Assembly (NCBI GenBank): GCA_013398955.1
Contig: VWPU01002873.1
Location: 1 to 64,000, forward strand
Origin: Callaeas wilsoni
Lineage: Eukaryota; Chordata; Aves; Passeriformes; Callaeidae
Direction: 5' to 3'
DNA: 64,000 nucleotides
Numbering within the stretch: position 1 is the stretch's first letter; every line of letters begins with the position of its first letter. This document shows, piece after piece, positions 11,161 to 23,980 of this stretch. The translations under genes and the position numbers were made by a program. The notes under the pieces are model-generated. The model saw only the letters and a program-made list of their open reading frames with translations. It had not been told where the DNA came from and searched no databases.

Positions 11161-11181
11161 AAAAAAAAAAAAAAAAAAAAA
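11161..11181. repeat. Poly(A) tract, 21 bases
   Basis: An uninterrupted run of A on the + strand inside a MYO3B intron. No retroposed sequence is recognisable upstream of it, so it is more likely a slippage-grown homopolymer than the tail of a processed copy. Confidence 0.9.
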
Positions 11182-12828
11182 TCGAAACAAAAGCTATCAA
11201 AAACATTACTTCTGATTATTTTTGCTTCTGTGCCAAATGATGTCAGTGACAGGTATCAGGCACTTTGGATCTTTATAAGTACTTCTCTGAAAGCAAAATA
11301 TAGTAATTAAAAACTGTTAAGTTAATTCTTGGCTAAAAGTGTGGATGGGAGACTCTAGACATGCATTTCTCTGTCTTTGTGTGGAGCACTGATCTTGGCA
11401 GATTTCCAGGGTTTTGTTTTGACTGCTTGCTGGGTTTGCCAGCTTTGACCAATCTTTTGACACTCTGCCAGACTCCTATGCAGCCATATCAATATGAATT
11501 TGAATAAACTTTAAAGAGATTATTGGAGGAACAGGCCCATAGGGCTGTGTAGGTCTCTAGTAGAGAGCAGAGTACCATATGGTGCAGAAATCTAAGAACC
11601 AGTGCTGTGAATGCTGTGAACTCAATGGTGTTTTCAGATGCTGCCAATATGAAGCAGTCTCCATATGATGTAGTGCAGTACACCTTCTCTGTCCAACTCC
11701 AGGTTCAAAGACTGTGACTGATAAAAAACGAGTTGTAGCTAATGTGTTTACAGATAAACCAAGATACCTCTACCAGCTTCCTGTGCTACAATTCCTTAAG
11801 CTTTGTCAGCTCTTGTTCTGTATCTTATAGTTTGAAATCAATATGAAAAATATTTTGGGTAATATTCTTTTGCTTGGTCTCAAATCATTCCCAGTAAATT
11901 CATTCATTTTTTTGTTGTCTAGTTTGCTACTCTGAAATTAAGCATCGCTGTGACTTTCAGCAGAAAACAGAATACCATTCTAGTTACCAAAAGGAACAGA
12001 ATATCATTAGGATCAAATAATAATTTGTAGCTTTGCATGTGTACTGTTACATAAAATCATGAAGCTCTAGGGTTAAATGTGTTATATTCTATTAAACTGA
12101 AGAAATTTTTTCTCCCATTAGCAATAAGCACTGAAGGATTGCATAAGTACTCTCTCCCATTCTTCCTCTCCTTTGTGTTGTCATTTTCAGTTGTTTTCAT
12201 GATAGCACAGAGCGTAGATCTTAAAGTATCCCCCTGCTACTATTTCCTGGAGTATTTGCTACCTTTACAAGTATATACATACCTGGACTTTGATTACCAC
12301 AGCATTTTATTGAAGAAAGGAAAATGAAACTGTTAACCCACGACTGTCTCACAATTATCAGCTCCTTAAGGTGAGAGTTGTCTCAGGTGCAATAGGAAGT
12401 TTGTGTGTAGCATGATCACCTGGAGACTGCAGGGGACATTTTGCCATAGAGTTTTTTCCAGACGGATTTTTAGCTCTTAGAGAAAGATACTGATGTATTC
12501 TGCTATTAGCACACATGGCAGAGATTCAGAGCTCTGTTGCTTCCTGCCATCTTTTAGATACTGTGTTAAACATGGCAGAGCAGAGGCAGTGGGAGTAAAT
12601 TTGGGCACTGTTGAGCCCTCTGGACCTAATGCTGGAGGAATGTTGTTAGTACTCTTCCCTCCAATACACACAGTGTTTTCCTTTGTAACCTGGCACTTGA
12701 CTGTTTCAGTGATCAGCCTGGGTGAATAAACATTGGGACTACAGGGTTAAGAGTGACACAGTGAACCTTTGTATTAATTAGGCTGGCTGCTCCTCCTGTC
12801 TTTGGTACTCTAGTAGAATGGGAGGAGG

Positions 12829-12852
12829 AATAATAATAATAATAATAATAAT
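12829..12852. repeat. (AAT)8 microsatellite
   Basis: Eight uninterrupted AAT units, likely length-polymorphic in the species. It lies in the intron that splits IQ3. Confidence 0.95.
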
Positions 12853-15800
12853 GACAACAATCCTCAACACTTTTATGTCTGCCTTTGGAAACCTATATCT
12901 AGGACTTCTTATTTGAAAATATATCTTGTGCAGGTTTTCTCTTCTTGACATGCTAATTTTTCTGTGTTTCAAATTAAAGCTTATGCTTGCTAATCATGGC
13001 CATTTTCCAGGTTTTAAAATATGCTGACAGTTTTTGTGTTGTTTATGTAACATTACACAGTCCAAGTGCCTAGTGACATGGAGACAAAAGGTACTCTAAA
13101 TCTCTCCCTTCCCTGCTCATCTTACAGTGTGAGGGTAGTTCAAGGCAGCTTTCTAGTAAAATGGAGTATAGTCACCTTTGCATTTTTTTAAAAAGAGCCA
13201 TTTCAGGCATTGAGATAAATTGTTTGCATTCGTCATCCGCATTAGCAGAACCATATAATTAAACTATATGTACTTCCCTCTCCTTTCCCTCCCCCCTGCC
13301 CCGCTCAAGCAGGCCTTGGAATTTAGGAAGCATTTGGCTTACATGTTTCTACAGAGCAGCGCATATTGAAATTTGTTTTCCTTTCATCTCTTTCCCAATA
13401 AAAGCAGCCGCTCAGCTTATCCCTTTAGCTTCCTCAGAACTTCCTTTCAGAATTCCCGATCTATTACAGCACATTCACATACCAGAAACAAGATGCCTTT
13501 TCATGCTGTCAACCTTTTTCATCTGAAATGTAAATTAATTCTTGCTGGTACGCTTTGACAGAGATCAAAGTAGGGGTATTAACCTTATTGGGCCTTCTCC
13601 TCATCAGAATCAGTTCCAAAGACTGCAAGGGTAGTGTTAGGAGGCCAGTCTTCACTGTTATCTATGGCCCTCCTCCAGGCAGTCCTCTGTCTACAAGTCA
13701 GCATTTCAAAGGCGCTGATTTCTTTTGTAAATGACCTTATCATTACTTTAAACTGTGTGAAAAATGATTTGCCTGAATAATTCTTGCAGGATTATCCTGC
13801 TCATTTTAATTGTGGGGGGACTTCATTCAGGTTCCAGGATATTGTTTAAGTGGTTTTGACAGCAAGTGATCATAGCCTGATATAAAGGAGGAACACAGCT
13901 CCTGATTGGAAACCTCTTGACTTGTTCAGATTGTTCATTTCTTGCGAGTCAGTCTTTGAGGTAGGCTGCATTTGCATTTTAAAAATAAACAGATGCCTTT
14001 CAAATACATGAGCTGGTGGTCTGGAGATCTCTGTGGGCCCAGCAGTTCACTATCCATTGAAGAAATGTTGGAAGAAAAAACAAACTTAGAAAAAAAACAA
14101 CCCTCACAATATACATGAGGATAAAATTCCCGAGTGTATTATATTACAAGAAAAAAAGTCATTATTTCAGATGGGGGGAAGCCCTCGCTAGGAAACAAAA
14201 TATTAGTGAATTTAAATTAAATGGGGAAGAAAAAGCTACCCTGCTTCAGCATATCTACATCTCAGGTTCTCAGAATACACAGATGTTATTAGACTCATGG
14301 CTAAAATGGTACACAGGGTACACAAGGTCTTTCCTCCTACTTCTAGTCACACTTTCTCAAACAGTGAAGGTTAGAAAATGCTAGTTTTTAACTCAGACAA
14401 ATTGTAGAGAATGATTTTGTGTTAAGTGTTTGAGTTGACAATACTTTGCACTTCTGAGAATTTCTTTGTAACTTGTAAGTGGAATTTACAGTGCTTTGAT
14501 TCACATCTATGTAAGAGGGACAAATATATTGTCAAAGATTTTTTTAAAAATTATTTTGCCAGATTAACAGCTGGTTTAAATCAGTGTATATCCACTGAAT
14601 CATCTGACTGAAACGTTGCTTCATTGATTTACCTCACATGCAAGTCTCATTAAATGTTTGTTTTAGAAAAATTAGAATTTAGAATTAATTAGAATTTAAA
14701 GCAACAGATAATACAATTACGAAGGTATGTTTTCAGCTTATGATAGCATGTATTTCCATGCAGTGTGACTTGTCCTGAAAGACTTAAGGGAGGATTTTAA
14801 TCTGGTTATTTTATTTGTGAACTGACATTGCCAAAATGCCAAATGAGTGGTGCATGCAATTCATTTAGATCTGAGGTGACATCACTGAATTCATTTTAAT
14901 TAGGTCCACTTTAGCCATCTGGAATACACTGTGCAGCTCTGGTCAAGACTGAGTTTAACTATGCTTCCAGAGGTGAAAGGCAAATGACTAATCCACTGAG
15001 CCACCATCTCCTCCTCCAACACGTGCTCACACACTCACCATATGTCATATTGTATTAGAAAATTCTTTATCAAGAACTCTAGATCTGGGCTCTTTTCCTT
15101 AAATAAAAAGTGATGGATGTTCAGAAGGAAGCATCCCCTTGTAAATTGCTGTCTTGCTGTAACTTCTGCTGGTACAGTGTTGCTCATATATCTGTAACAT
15201 GTACTTCTGGCAAAATTTACTCAATTTTAATTTTAAAAAAAAGGGACAGAGAACAGCTGCAATTTACTGGATTCTTTTATGGTAAATGTAAGCTTTTAAT
15301 AAAAGCATTACCTTTGGGACTTTCAGCAGCAAAAATATAGTGTTCGTTTCAGTAGATGATAAGGAAGTATTCTTTGAGTATTTATTCCTATATTTATTCA
15401 TCTATTTGTATTGCTATGTATGTGTGCGTACATGTACTCAGCAAATACCATTGTATAAGACTAAGAATTACATGAGTAAAATGTTCCAAAAACTTCTAAA
15501 CACTCGATAAATATATCTGAAACTGTTTTCTTAAAAATTTTCTTGAAAATGACGCCTAAATAGCAGATCTATTTTACTTTTTATATATCTGTAGTTTTCT
15601 TTCTTTTAACTACATTGTCAGTGTAAAAAACATTGAAGACATGTTTCTCCTAATGGCAGCTGAACTGATTTGTCATATTATCTTAATTTCACAGTCAGGG
15701 TTAACCAGACTGGTTTGTACAGGCTGCACAGCTTTGGTTAACTTTACTGTCCCATCTCATTGTGTTCTGTACTAGCTTACGGCATCCGGTAGTTCTTCAT

Positions 15801-16123
15801 GTTTATATGTCTCTAATAACCACTAAAGGACTAATGCTCATATGCAGGGAGCCTTTTAGAAAAGTGAGAAGGCCTTATAGTTTTAAAGTATGGGGGTTTA
15901 TATTCCATCCCCATCTCTGAGCTAAACTCTGTCAATGTTCAAATGTCTGATTTTGTCTCCTGATTTTGAGGAGAAAAAATGGAAACTATTCTTACTGAAT
16001 TTCATGCTAAAATCAGGAAGGGACAATGTACAATAAAATCTCTTCCTTTTCCTTGCCAGGAATTTCATAGTCATCTTCACTTTTTTATTTGACCAAGTGT
16101 CAAGATCAGAGACTGCGATATGT

Positions 16124-16282
16124 GGTGGTTACAGCACCAAGCCTGACACGGTTCAAGAAGTGTTTGGGCAATGCTCTCAGGCACATGGTGTGACTCTTGG
16201 GGATGGTCCTGTGCTGGGCCAGGAGTTGGACTTGATGATCTTTGCTGGTCCCTTCCAACTCAGCATATTCTGTGATTCTGTG
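16124..16282 (+). mobile_element. CR1 LINE, 3' end fragment (type A terminus)
   Basis: This 160-bp truncated copy begins at 'GGTGGTTACAGCACCAAGCC' and includes 'GGCACATGGTGTGACTCTTG'. It ends 'CTTCCAACTCAGCATATTCT' followed by GTGATTCTGTGA. It is the cleanest of the three type A copies here and is sense relative to MYO3B. Confidence 0.93.
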
Positions 16283-19200
16283 AACTCTGTGTCCAAGTGT
16301 TGATGTGCAGCAGTGACACCAGACCTGATGACAGCCTCATTGAGTCTTGCTAATAGTCACTGTTTGTTACTGATAGTTACTGCTTGTGCATGAGAATTCA
16401 TTACCTCCTTCTCATAATGCTTCTGCTGGAGAAGTTGAGAGCTTATTTCTCCTATTAAACAGGCATCACCCAATATCCATCTAGAGAGGTGAAAGAGGGG
16501 ATGTATTCATGGCACCCAGCAAAGGATGTGACTCTATGCCTCCTACTGCTCATTAGAATTAATTTGGCATGGAATGAATAATCAGATTTATGGGCTCTAA
16601 TTTCTCTCAGATGCTGTTAGTTAAGCTGCTGAATGTTCTTTTAACTAGACAAATTAAGAAAGTGATGTGCTGTTCCTAGCAAATCAACTGCCTTCTCTTT
16701 AGCAAGCATGAACTTTCACTTCTGAGTTGCTGTTATATGCTGTTTTAGGTGAAGCTACAGAATAAAAATGTGTATTTGTAGAAAAAGTCTGCTTCACATT
16801 ATTTTTTTAATGACAGAGAATTAATCCTTCTACTGTTTTAAAACTACTTCATCCCTTTATGGTTCTCTCATAGACCTGTGATTGTTTAGCTTTGATCTTT
16901 TTACAGTGTGCTTCACAATTTGCTCTGTAATTGTATATTTCCTGTGGGAATCAGAAGTAAAATGCCTTGACTTTTCCTATCTGGAATTGTGCAATATTGT
17001 ATGTAATGTATATTGCCTTGGTATTTAGACCTTAAAAGTTTGTAACTGCAAGATGCCAAATTTCAGACTCCAAGAGGGAAATAGATTCTTGGTTTGCTAG
17101 GTGCTGAAACTGACAGAAGACTCTCTTTGTGTGAGATGAGAAATGATCAGTACAAGAAGTAAAAATTCATGTCCTAATTTGTGACACATAAAGCATTTAA
17201 CACCAAGTTACTAATAGAAGTGTTAAAATTAAGTTCAGTTCCTATGTTGCTTTTCAGATCCTGTCATCTTTGGCTATGTAAAGATCAGGGTTAAAGCTAC
17301 TGTTGCTGGAAAGTTTGGAATATAGACTGAATAAGGTGAAAATGAGGTGACAGCTGGTAATCATTCTTCTTCAATGATGCAGTGATTGTTCATGGAGCAG
17401 TAGCAACATGAGTCTGCTAATTTCACACTCTTTGAGCCAAGTGCTTAGTGTCAAAACCAGCACCAGTCAGTAATGCAAATTGCTGTGATGGAGCAGCTTC
17501 CCAGCCTCTCAGACTCCCCCAGTAGAATTCTCTGCATATGCATTTCTTTTGAAACATTATAGATCCTGTTAATAAATGTTGAAAAGATGCAGTCCTACTA
17601 GTGCTTGATGAAGCTTTTGAGAGACTTGAAGAAGTTTGTTTATCCTGTACTTCAGTTGTTCCAAGAGTCAAAAGTAAGAAAAATACAGCCATTTACCTTT
17701 CATATTCAAGGTAATTTGGAAGAAAGTTTGAAACCATCTTGTGGGAAGGTTATGTTGAAGAGGAGTTGATTTTGAAAATACCTATGAAAACAGAAGATAG
17801 GGCTAAAACATGTTTATTAGATCAGATATAGCAGGTTTTCACTTAGTGAATAGGGGGAAAGACCAAAATGGCTATACTGACATTAATAAGAGTCTCTGAG
17901 AAAAACAATATTTAAATATAAAATCACAGCAAGTATCAGGGTTGATTTTATAGACACACACATGCTAAGAATTACTAAAAGCTGAGAAACTACTAAGGAT
18001 AAAACTGAAATTTATCTTATCAGTTCATTTGTTTCCGTGCTTCTTTTTAGTAGTCCATCGACTGACTGGCACTCAGCATGTTTCAGCTGCAGAGAGGTGA
18101 CTGCTGGCCAGCTGTCTCTGCTGCTGATAGCAGACTTAGGATCCTTGTCTGGTCAGTAGGGGATAGTTGAGGGTTGGAAGCCTGATCACATGGGACAAAT
18201 GAGAGCTTGCCTCATCTCTGCCAGATAGGCAGACTTTCCTAGTCTGGTTATTAAGGGAGGAAGGTTCCTCAAGCTTCACGATGCCTGAGCTCTGTATTTG
18301 GTTCAACACCTCAGCAGGCCACGCTTCTGTCATGCCTTCTGTAAAGTGAATGCTTGTTTATTTTCATAACCTCTCATTAAAAGACAATTTTTGTTGCTTC
18401 TTACCCCAGAAATCTCAGTGCCTTCATAAAAATCAGAAATGTGAGATACAGAGAAATCTTGTTAATCTTCTGATCAATTTCTCTATTCCTCAATTTATTC
18501 AGCATTTATCTTACCTCCTGATTTCCTTTGGTAATCTACAATGTTATCATGACCCTGATCCTACATGAGGTTGCCCTAGACCTTATTTCTTTGCCTGTCC
18601 TACTTTCCACTGTAATATGTAACCCTGGACCCCAACAGGAGGGCTGCTCTTCTCCTTTGGGTATTTAATCTTCAGAATGACTCTGGTTTGTATGCATTTA
18701 GTGTGTGTAAAAGCTTTTCCTGGACAGGAAACTTTTTTTCAAAAATCGTAGTATCTCCTCAGCTTAGTTCCACTATGCTTTTACATATTGTCTCAGTGTT
18801 TAAACTGCAGTCCCGCTGGACTAGTTACAACTCCTTTCTCTCACAACCCTCAGCCTTCTTATTCAGTGACTGCCCGTTGTACACTGAAACAATGACACTG
18901 ATATTGTATTTACTTTTTTCGTTATTCAGTCCTGTCTCCCCTTAGGTATTTGTACTTAAAATAATGTTTGAAATAAACCCCACAAAAGTAAAATTTAAAA
19001 GTTTGTGAGCTTAAGTGTATATTGCAATCTTTTTGGTCCTAAGTGCAGTATGTACTGCTCCCTGTGGTTTGTGCTGGAGCTTTACTACTGCTCACAGGTG
19101 TAAAAATTTCAAGATAAAACTATGGAAATAATTATGATATTCGAGTACCCAAACCCAGAGACAGTCTGTGAAAATAAAGGATGTAGATATCTTCAAAATG

Positions 19201-19831
19201 TTATTAATTCTAATTTTATTTACCATTTCATTACACTATATGCTTTCTACTTAATTTAGGTTTTTTTGTGATTATTTTGTTCTGCCTTTTTTTTTTTTTA
19301 AGGGATGGTATAAATTCTAATCTCTAGAAATTTTTCCTGGTTTTATGAGAGGTATTTTAAATGTTTTATTATGGTTACAATTAATTGAAAAAAATAGAAG
19401 CCATTAAGAATTTTTCTAGCTGTAGCTGAATATATTTGTTCCCAGCTCTTCACCCCACTATCCCACAATAAAAGAAAGTAAAGCTTCTGATCCTGTAAAA
19501 TTATGACTAGCTCAACTTGTGATTAAAGAAGTTGTTTTGGGAGTGATTTTTTTTTAATACATTCTGAATTGGATTCCTGTTTGAATTAGACACATTTTCT
19601 TTTTCAGGCTTGTTTTCCTTGCCTGAACTGTGCCAAGTGGTCAACAGTGAGAGTGTAAGGCCCTGTAGAATTTCTGGGTGTTGGTAACATTGCAAACATT
19701 GGAGTCACTCCTGTGGGGTGCTAAGTGTTCTTGTGCACTAATTCAGTAAAAGTTGGGGACATTCAGGTCTGTGCTGCAGAGCCAGTTTCCGTTTCTGCAG
19801 AATCTTTCTGATTCAAAACTATGGTTTTTAG

Positions 19832-19952
19832 CTTTTAGGGGATATATTGTTCGTAAAAACTACACAAGATTGAAAACGAGCACTGAGTGTGTAGGAGATC
19901 CTCTGCTTACAAGCAGCTGCTCTACTTCTGGTTTTGGCTGTGAAGAAGACTG
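19832..19952 (+). CDS. MYO3B: MYO3B exon: third IQ motif and Ser/Thr/Cys-rich linker
   Basis: This exon of 121 nt enters in phase 1 and leaves in phase 2. Joined to 11087 it completes IQAAFRGYIVRKNY, a good third IQ motif, spaced exactly 27 residues from IQ2, the same spacing as IQ1 to IQ2. After TRLK the sequence changes to a Ser/Thr/Cys-rich, non-helical linker ending GCEEDW. The acceptor is GTTTTTAG and the donor TG|GTAAGT. From memory, the human MYO3B protein diverges directly after the IQ2 exon and shows no such motif; that comparison should be checked. The 121-nt length cannot be skipped alone without a frameshift. Confidence 0.88.
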
Positions 19953-22218
19953 GTAAGTTGAATCCTTTGCTATCTATTCTTTAACAAAAGTGATTTCCCA
20001 CACTATTAGATCTGAAAGGAGCAGGTTTGTCATCATGATTCAGCCAGCTCTTAGAAAATCTGCTGTATTCTGAGGATGACCACCTATAGGTTAGCAAGTT
20101 CTCCCTCCAGTTTAGTCATCTCAACAATCTCCAAATTAGTGGAAAGGTGCTGTTTGCTGTGAGTTGCTGTCCTGTTTTTGTGCACTTCTTGTAAGTACCC
20201 AGAATACTGTAGTTTGCAGACAGAATTGCAAGTTCTCAGCATTTCAGAATTGACTGCAGTGTATGTTATTAAATGTCCAAGAGTAGAAAGTTACCCCTCT
20301 GTGCCTATAAAGCTCCATGCAGAGCAGCAATGAGACAGGGAAAAGAGCTGTCAAAAGCAGATGGAGAGGTCACTGACGGAAAGCCTAGGAATGCTGTAAA
20401 CCATAGTGGTGCTCTACTTTTTGAAGAGAAAAGGTGTTTTATCCCTTTAAGCAATGGATTTACTCTGGACAAATCTCCCCCTGACACTTCCTTGGGTATG
20501 AGAGGCAAAAGGGATCTGTAACGTCTGACTCACCAACATTGTTCTAGGACGGGTGGCTGCATTTGCAGGACTAATCCCTTTCATTAGTTTCAGTGACTGA
20601 GAGTTACAAGATCTCTCCTGCTGAAACCATTCTGGAGAAGTTACTGGTTATTTCTTTTTCTGTGTATGCTCATAGCATTGAGTTTTGTTAACTTCCGTGC
20701 TAACTCTGCTACATGCTCTAGAGCATTATTATAGAACTTTGTTCAGGTGTAACCACCTTGCAGGTTGATAGTGCTCCAGAATCTTTCCCTTGAACCAAGT
20801 ATTCTGTTTCAGCAAGAAAAACGTTCAGGCCATTGGACAAGGACTAAATAAATGAATAAATAGTTTTGGTAATGATTTTCAGGGTAAAGAGCAAGCCACT
20901 GCATTTTACCATCATAGCTCTGTTTTGGGGTTGCTTGACTGCTCACTGGGGAATGAGATTCCTAATTTATTATTCCCTTCATGCGCATGCAGCACCTTCT
21001 ATCTCTTAAGTCTTTAAGGGGTGTGTATCTTGTGATCTCTTTAGGACTATTGATGATCATGTGTTCATTTGTTCTCCAGTCTGTACTGATGGTTGAAAGC
21101 AAGAGCTAATAAGATCTCTACTGTCAGTTTTCTTTGGCATCCAGAATTATAATTATTTACAATGTAAATAGACTTTTTCATCTGGACATTTTTTGGAGGC
21201 ACAGAGCCTCTTTAAACTTGTTCATTTATTTCATGTATAGGAATGATTTTCTTCCATTTTTTTACGTTAAAATATCTCTGGAATTCTGTTACTCACCAAA
21301 CAAATGTATTTGGATTTGGTACAACTTGACTTAATTGTACATCTTTTGAGGCTCACAGATATTTTATGCTTTGGTTGCTGTTGAGGTGAATTTGGGCTCT
21401 ATGAAGCACATATATACAGACTTTAAAGACATTTAGCCACCAAACTTCCATTGAAATCAATGTCTAAATGCATTTAGATATTTGACCTGAAGATGCCCAT
21501 GTAAAATACATTGGCAATTCAGGTCTTGCACCCAGTCCTGGTTGCAGTTTACAGTCAGATAGATAAATAAGTTGTTCTTTTGCCTAGAGTTGGGAAACTG
21601 CCATTACTGCTGGCAGTTCTCAATTTAACCCAAAAAAATACTGCACATTATTTGCCTAATCCCATACATTTCTCAGCAATTGCCTCAGGTTCCAGTGGTT
21701 TCAGCAAGACTTCAAAATGTCAGCATTTCACAGGTAATATTCAGAAGCTTGGAACTAAATCCAGTAACTTAGTTCCCATAAATCAAGCATCACTTTTTTG
21801 TGTAGCTGTTACTGGACTGTTGTTTTAAGCACATGGCTGCTCAGTCATACAGGAAACTTGTAGGAAACAGAAAGGTTGCTGAATAATAGAGCAGATGCTT
21901 AACGCAGTAGCTGGTAATCTGACCCTAGAGAAGGCAGCCTCACTGTGGCTTCACATATTATGGAACTAAATGATAGAAAATAAAGTATTCTTTTCTCTTC
22001 ATTTTCTTTCATTTCTTGTAATTTCTTTTTTTGTTGTTGTTTCTTTTTCTTTTTTTTTTCCCTAACTGGTCATTTCGGAAGATGAACAATGAGCTTAAAA
22101 GTACTTGGGATCAGAAAGCAAAATGTTACACAGTTCTGTTGTATGCAGAGAAGTATGACTTTGCAGTTAAATGTATGGCAACCTGCTGCTTTTTTAAAGA
22201 TCTGTTTAAAAGCTAAGT

Positions 22219-22243
22219 TATAGTGTTATATGTAAACACTATA
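22219..22243. repeat. Perfect 9-bp inverted repeat with 7-base loop
   Basis: TATAGTGTT and AACACTATA flank a loop of ATATGTA. A partial direct duplicate (TATATGTAAAACACT) follows at 22247-22261. This could be a chance AT-rich hairpin or a remnant of a small palindromic transposon. No function is inferred. Confidence 0.6.
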
Positions 22244-23646
22244 CGCTATATGTAAAACACTCAGTTTTACTAAGTAATGAATTTCAAAGTGTTCAGAAGA
22301 AATGAGCACTTTAAAAAATTTTAATTCCTTAGAAGAGATTGAATCTCTACACTAGTTCATGCTCTTCAGTCAGTGAATGCAGGACATAAGCAAACTGAAA
22401 CTAATAAGTGACATAGGTTACTAATTAAATGCACACATTTGTTCATTTAGCATTACATGTTAAAATGTTTCATGCATTTATGTGCTTGACTTGGTAATCG
22501 AGTCAAATGCAAAGCTGATGTCACAAGTAACTAAGGATGCATTGAGAGTTGGCAAATATCTCTGATAGGAATAGAAATAGATAATGTGAATGTTATCAGG
22601 AAAGTGGCTTTGTCTCATTAAAAAAATGTTTTTCCATTCAGTTCCACAAAGCTGTGGAAGTGTCTATGATTCCTACTGAAACAGGATCCTGAGAATAATT
22701 GTGCACCTGGGAAGCTGACACTAAATTTGAATTATTTCCCAAAAACCATGTGTGTATGAGACACTTGCCAAGCCGTTTCTTGATATCATCAGCCACTGAG
22801 AGGAACCTGTAGACCTGTGTGGCATCACGGAATCACAATCAAACTTTAGGCAGTTATTTTAAAGTCAAACATGATCAAGATATGAGTCAAACATGGTTCA
22901 AATGAGGACAATGGAAACCTTTCTGAGCCATTTTTACAACAGCTGAAGAGCAGATTTACCATTCTGTATAGAGTTGAATAGGCAGAAGAGAAGGGAGGAG
23001 TGTGATGGGGTCTCCTCTCTCTCACAAGGAGAGCACGGACACCAACCTTACTTAATGTCTGCCTGCATTTTGCAACTGATCATTGCAGAAATCAAAAATG
23101 CTGCATTTTGCAATGGCATAGCTAAAATTCCAAGTTATTATTAGGGATCTTTTGAGCTAATTAGAAATAATTTATGGAGAAGTGAGAAGTAATTTTCTAA
23201 AACATCATGTGATTTGAACTTGTTAGATTGACAGATTTCTAGTGAATGTATTTTTCATAAATGTTCTTGCTTAGCAAGATAATCTGCAGTTTAGTGATTA
23301 AGGACCTTAATCTATGCTACCTTGTTCATCTTCTTGTTCAGACAGAGCTGTCATTCTCAAATATCTTTAAATCCCTTTAGAACCCCATCAAAGTATCTGT
23401 AACCTGCATGTTTCATCATCATCATCTTTTCCATTTCCGTCCCAAATGAAAATTGTGTTAAGTAATACTGATTTGATACTTCCGCTGGAAAACGCTTACT
23501 GTGTTGTTGATTTTTTTCCTGTAGCTCACTGTACTGTAGCTCACCAACTGCTAAATATCACAGTATCAGTTTGCTACATGTACATGATCAGTGCCTTTAT
23601 ACTGTGTTGTATAGCAGAAAGCATTGTTTCTGTGTGGTGACTTTGT

Positions 23647-23651
23647 TACAC
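23647..23651. repeat. Target-site duplication TACAC (left copy)
   Basis: These five bases are repeated exactly at 24259-24263, immediately outside the other end of the solo LTR. A 5-bp duplication is typical for ERVL-type integrase. Confidence 0.9.
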
Positions 23652-23702
23652 TGTGCTGGTTTGAAAGCAAAACCAGTGAGAAACTCCAAGTCAGAAGTAC
23701 AA

Positions 23703-23708
23703 TTTAAT
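23703..23708 (-). promoter_or_regulatory. LTR polyadenylation signal ATTAAA (minus strand)
   Basis: On the minus strand ATTAAA precedes the end of the LTR by about 50 bases and follows the TATA-like box by about 265 bases, a reasonable R-U5 layout. It would act only on antisense transcripts. Confidence 0.55.
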
Positions 23709-23970
23709 CGGAAAAAAAAAACTAAAATAAATGCAATAGTACAAAAAAACCACTGACAGAGTCAGGATACGACCTGACACGCTGTCAGTCAGGGTGCTGG
23801 TAGCAGTCCAATAAAATGGTGGCTGCAGTCCTCCAGAGTTCTGCTGAAGATGGTCTTGTTGAAGCAGTGATCCTGTAGAAAAGGTCTGGTCTTCACTTGA
23901 AGGTCCAGTGGTAGCTCTTGTCCTCTGGGAATCCAGTAGGTAAGGGCTGCCTCTGGTGTTCGGAATCTTA

Positions 23971-23980
23971 GCTTATATCC
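23971..23980 (-). promoter_or_regulatory. LTR TATA-like box (minus strand)
   Basis: The minus strand reads GGATATAAGC. It lies centrally in the LTR, downstream of a palindrome-rich U3 and upstream of the ATTAAA signal, as expected for an LTR core promoter. Any transcript would be antisense to MYO3B. Confidence 0.5.

Larger units (their letters stand above)
11088..19831 (+). other. MYO3B: MYO3B intron within the IQ3 codons
   Basis: This intron of 8744 bp runs from GTAATT to a T-rich acceptor TGGTTTTTAG. It holds a 21-base A run at 11161-11181, an (AAT)8 microsatellite at 12829-12852 and a CR1 fragment at 16124-16282. The remaining DNA is AT-rich and shows no exon or RNA gene that I can support. 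Confidence 0.85.
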
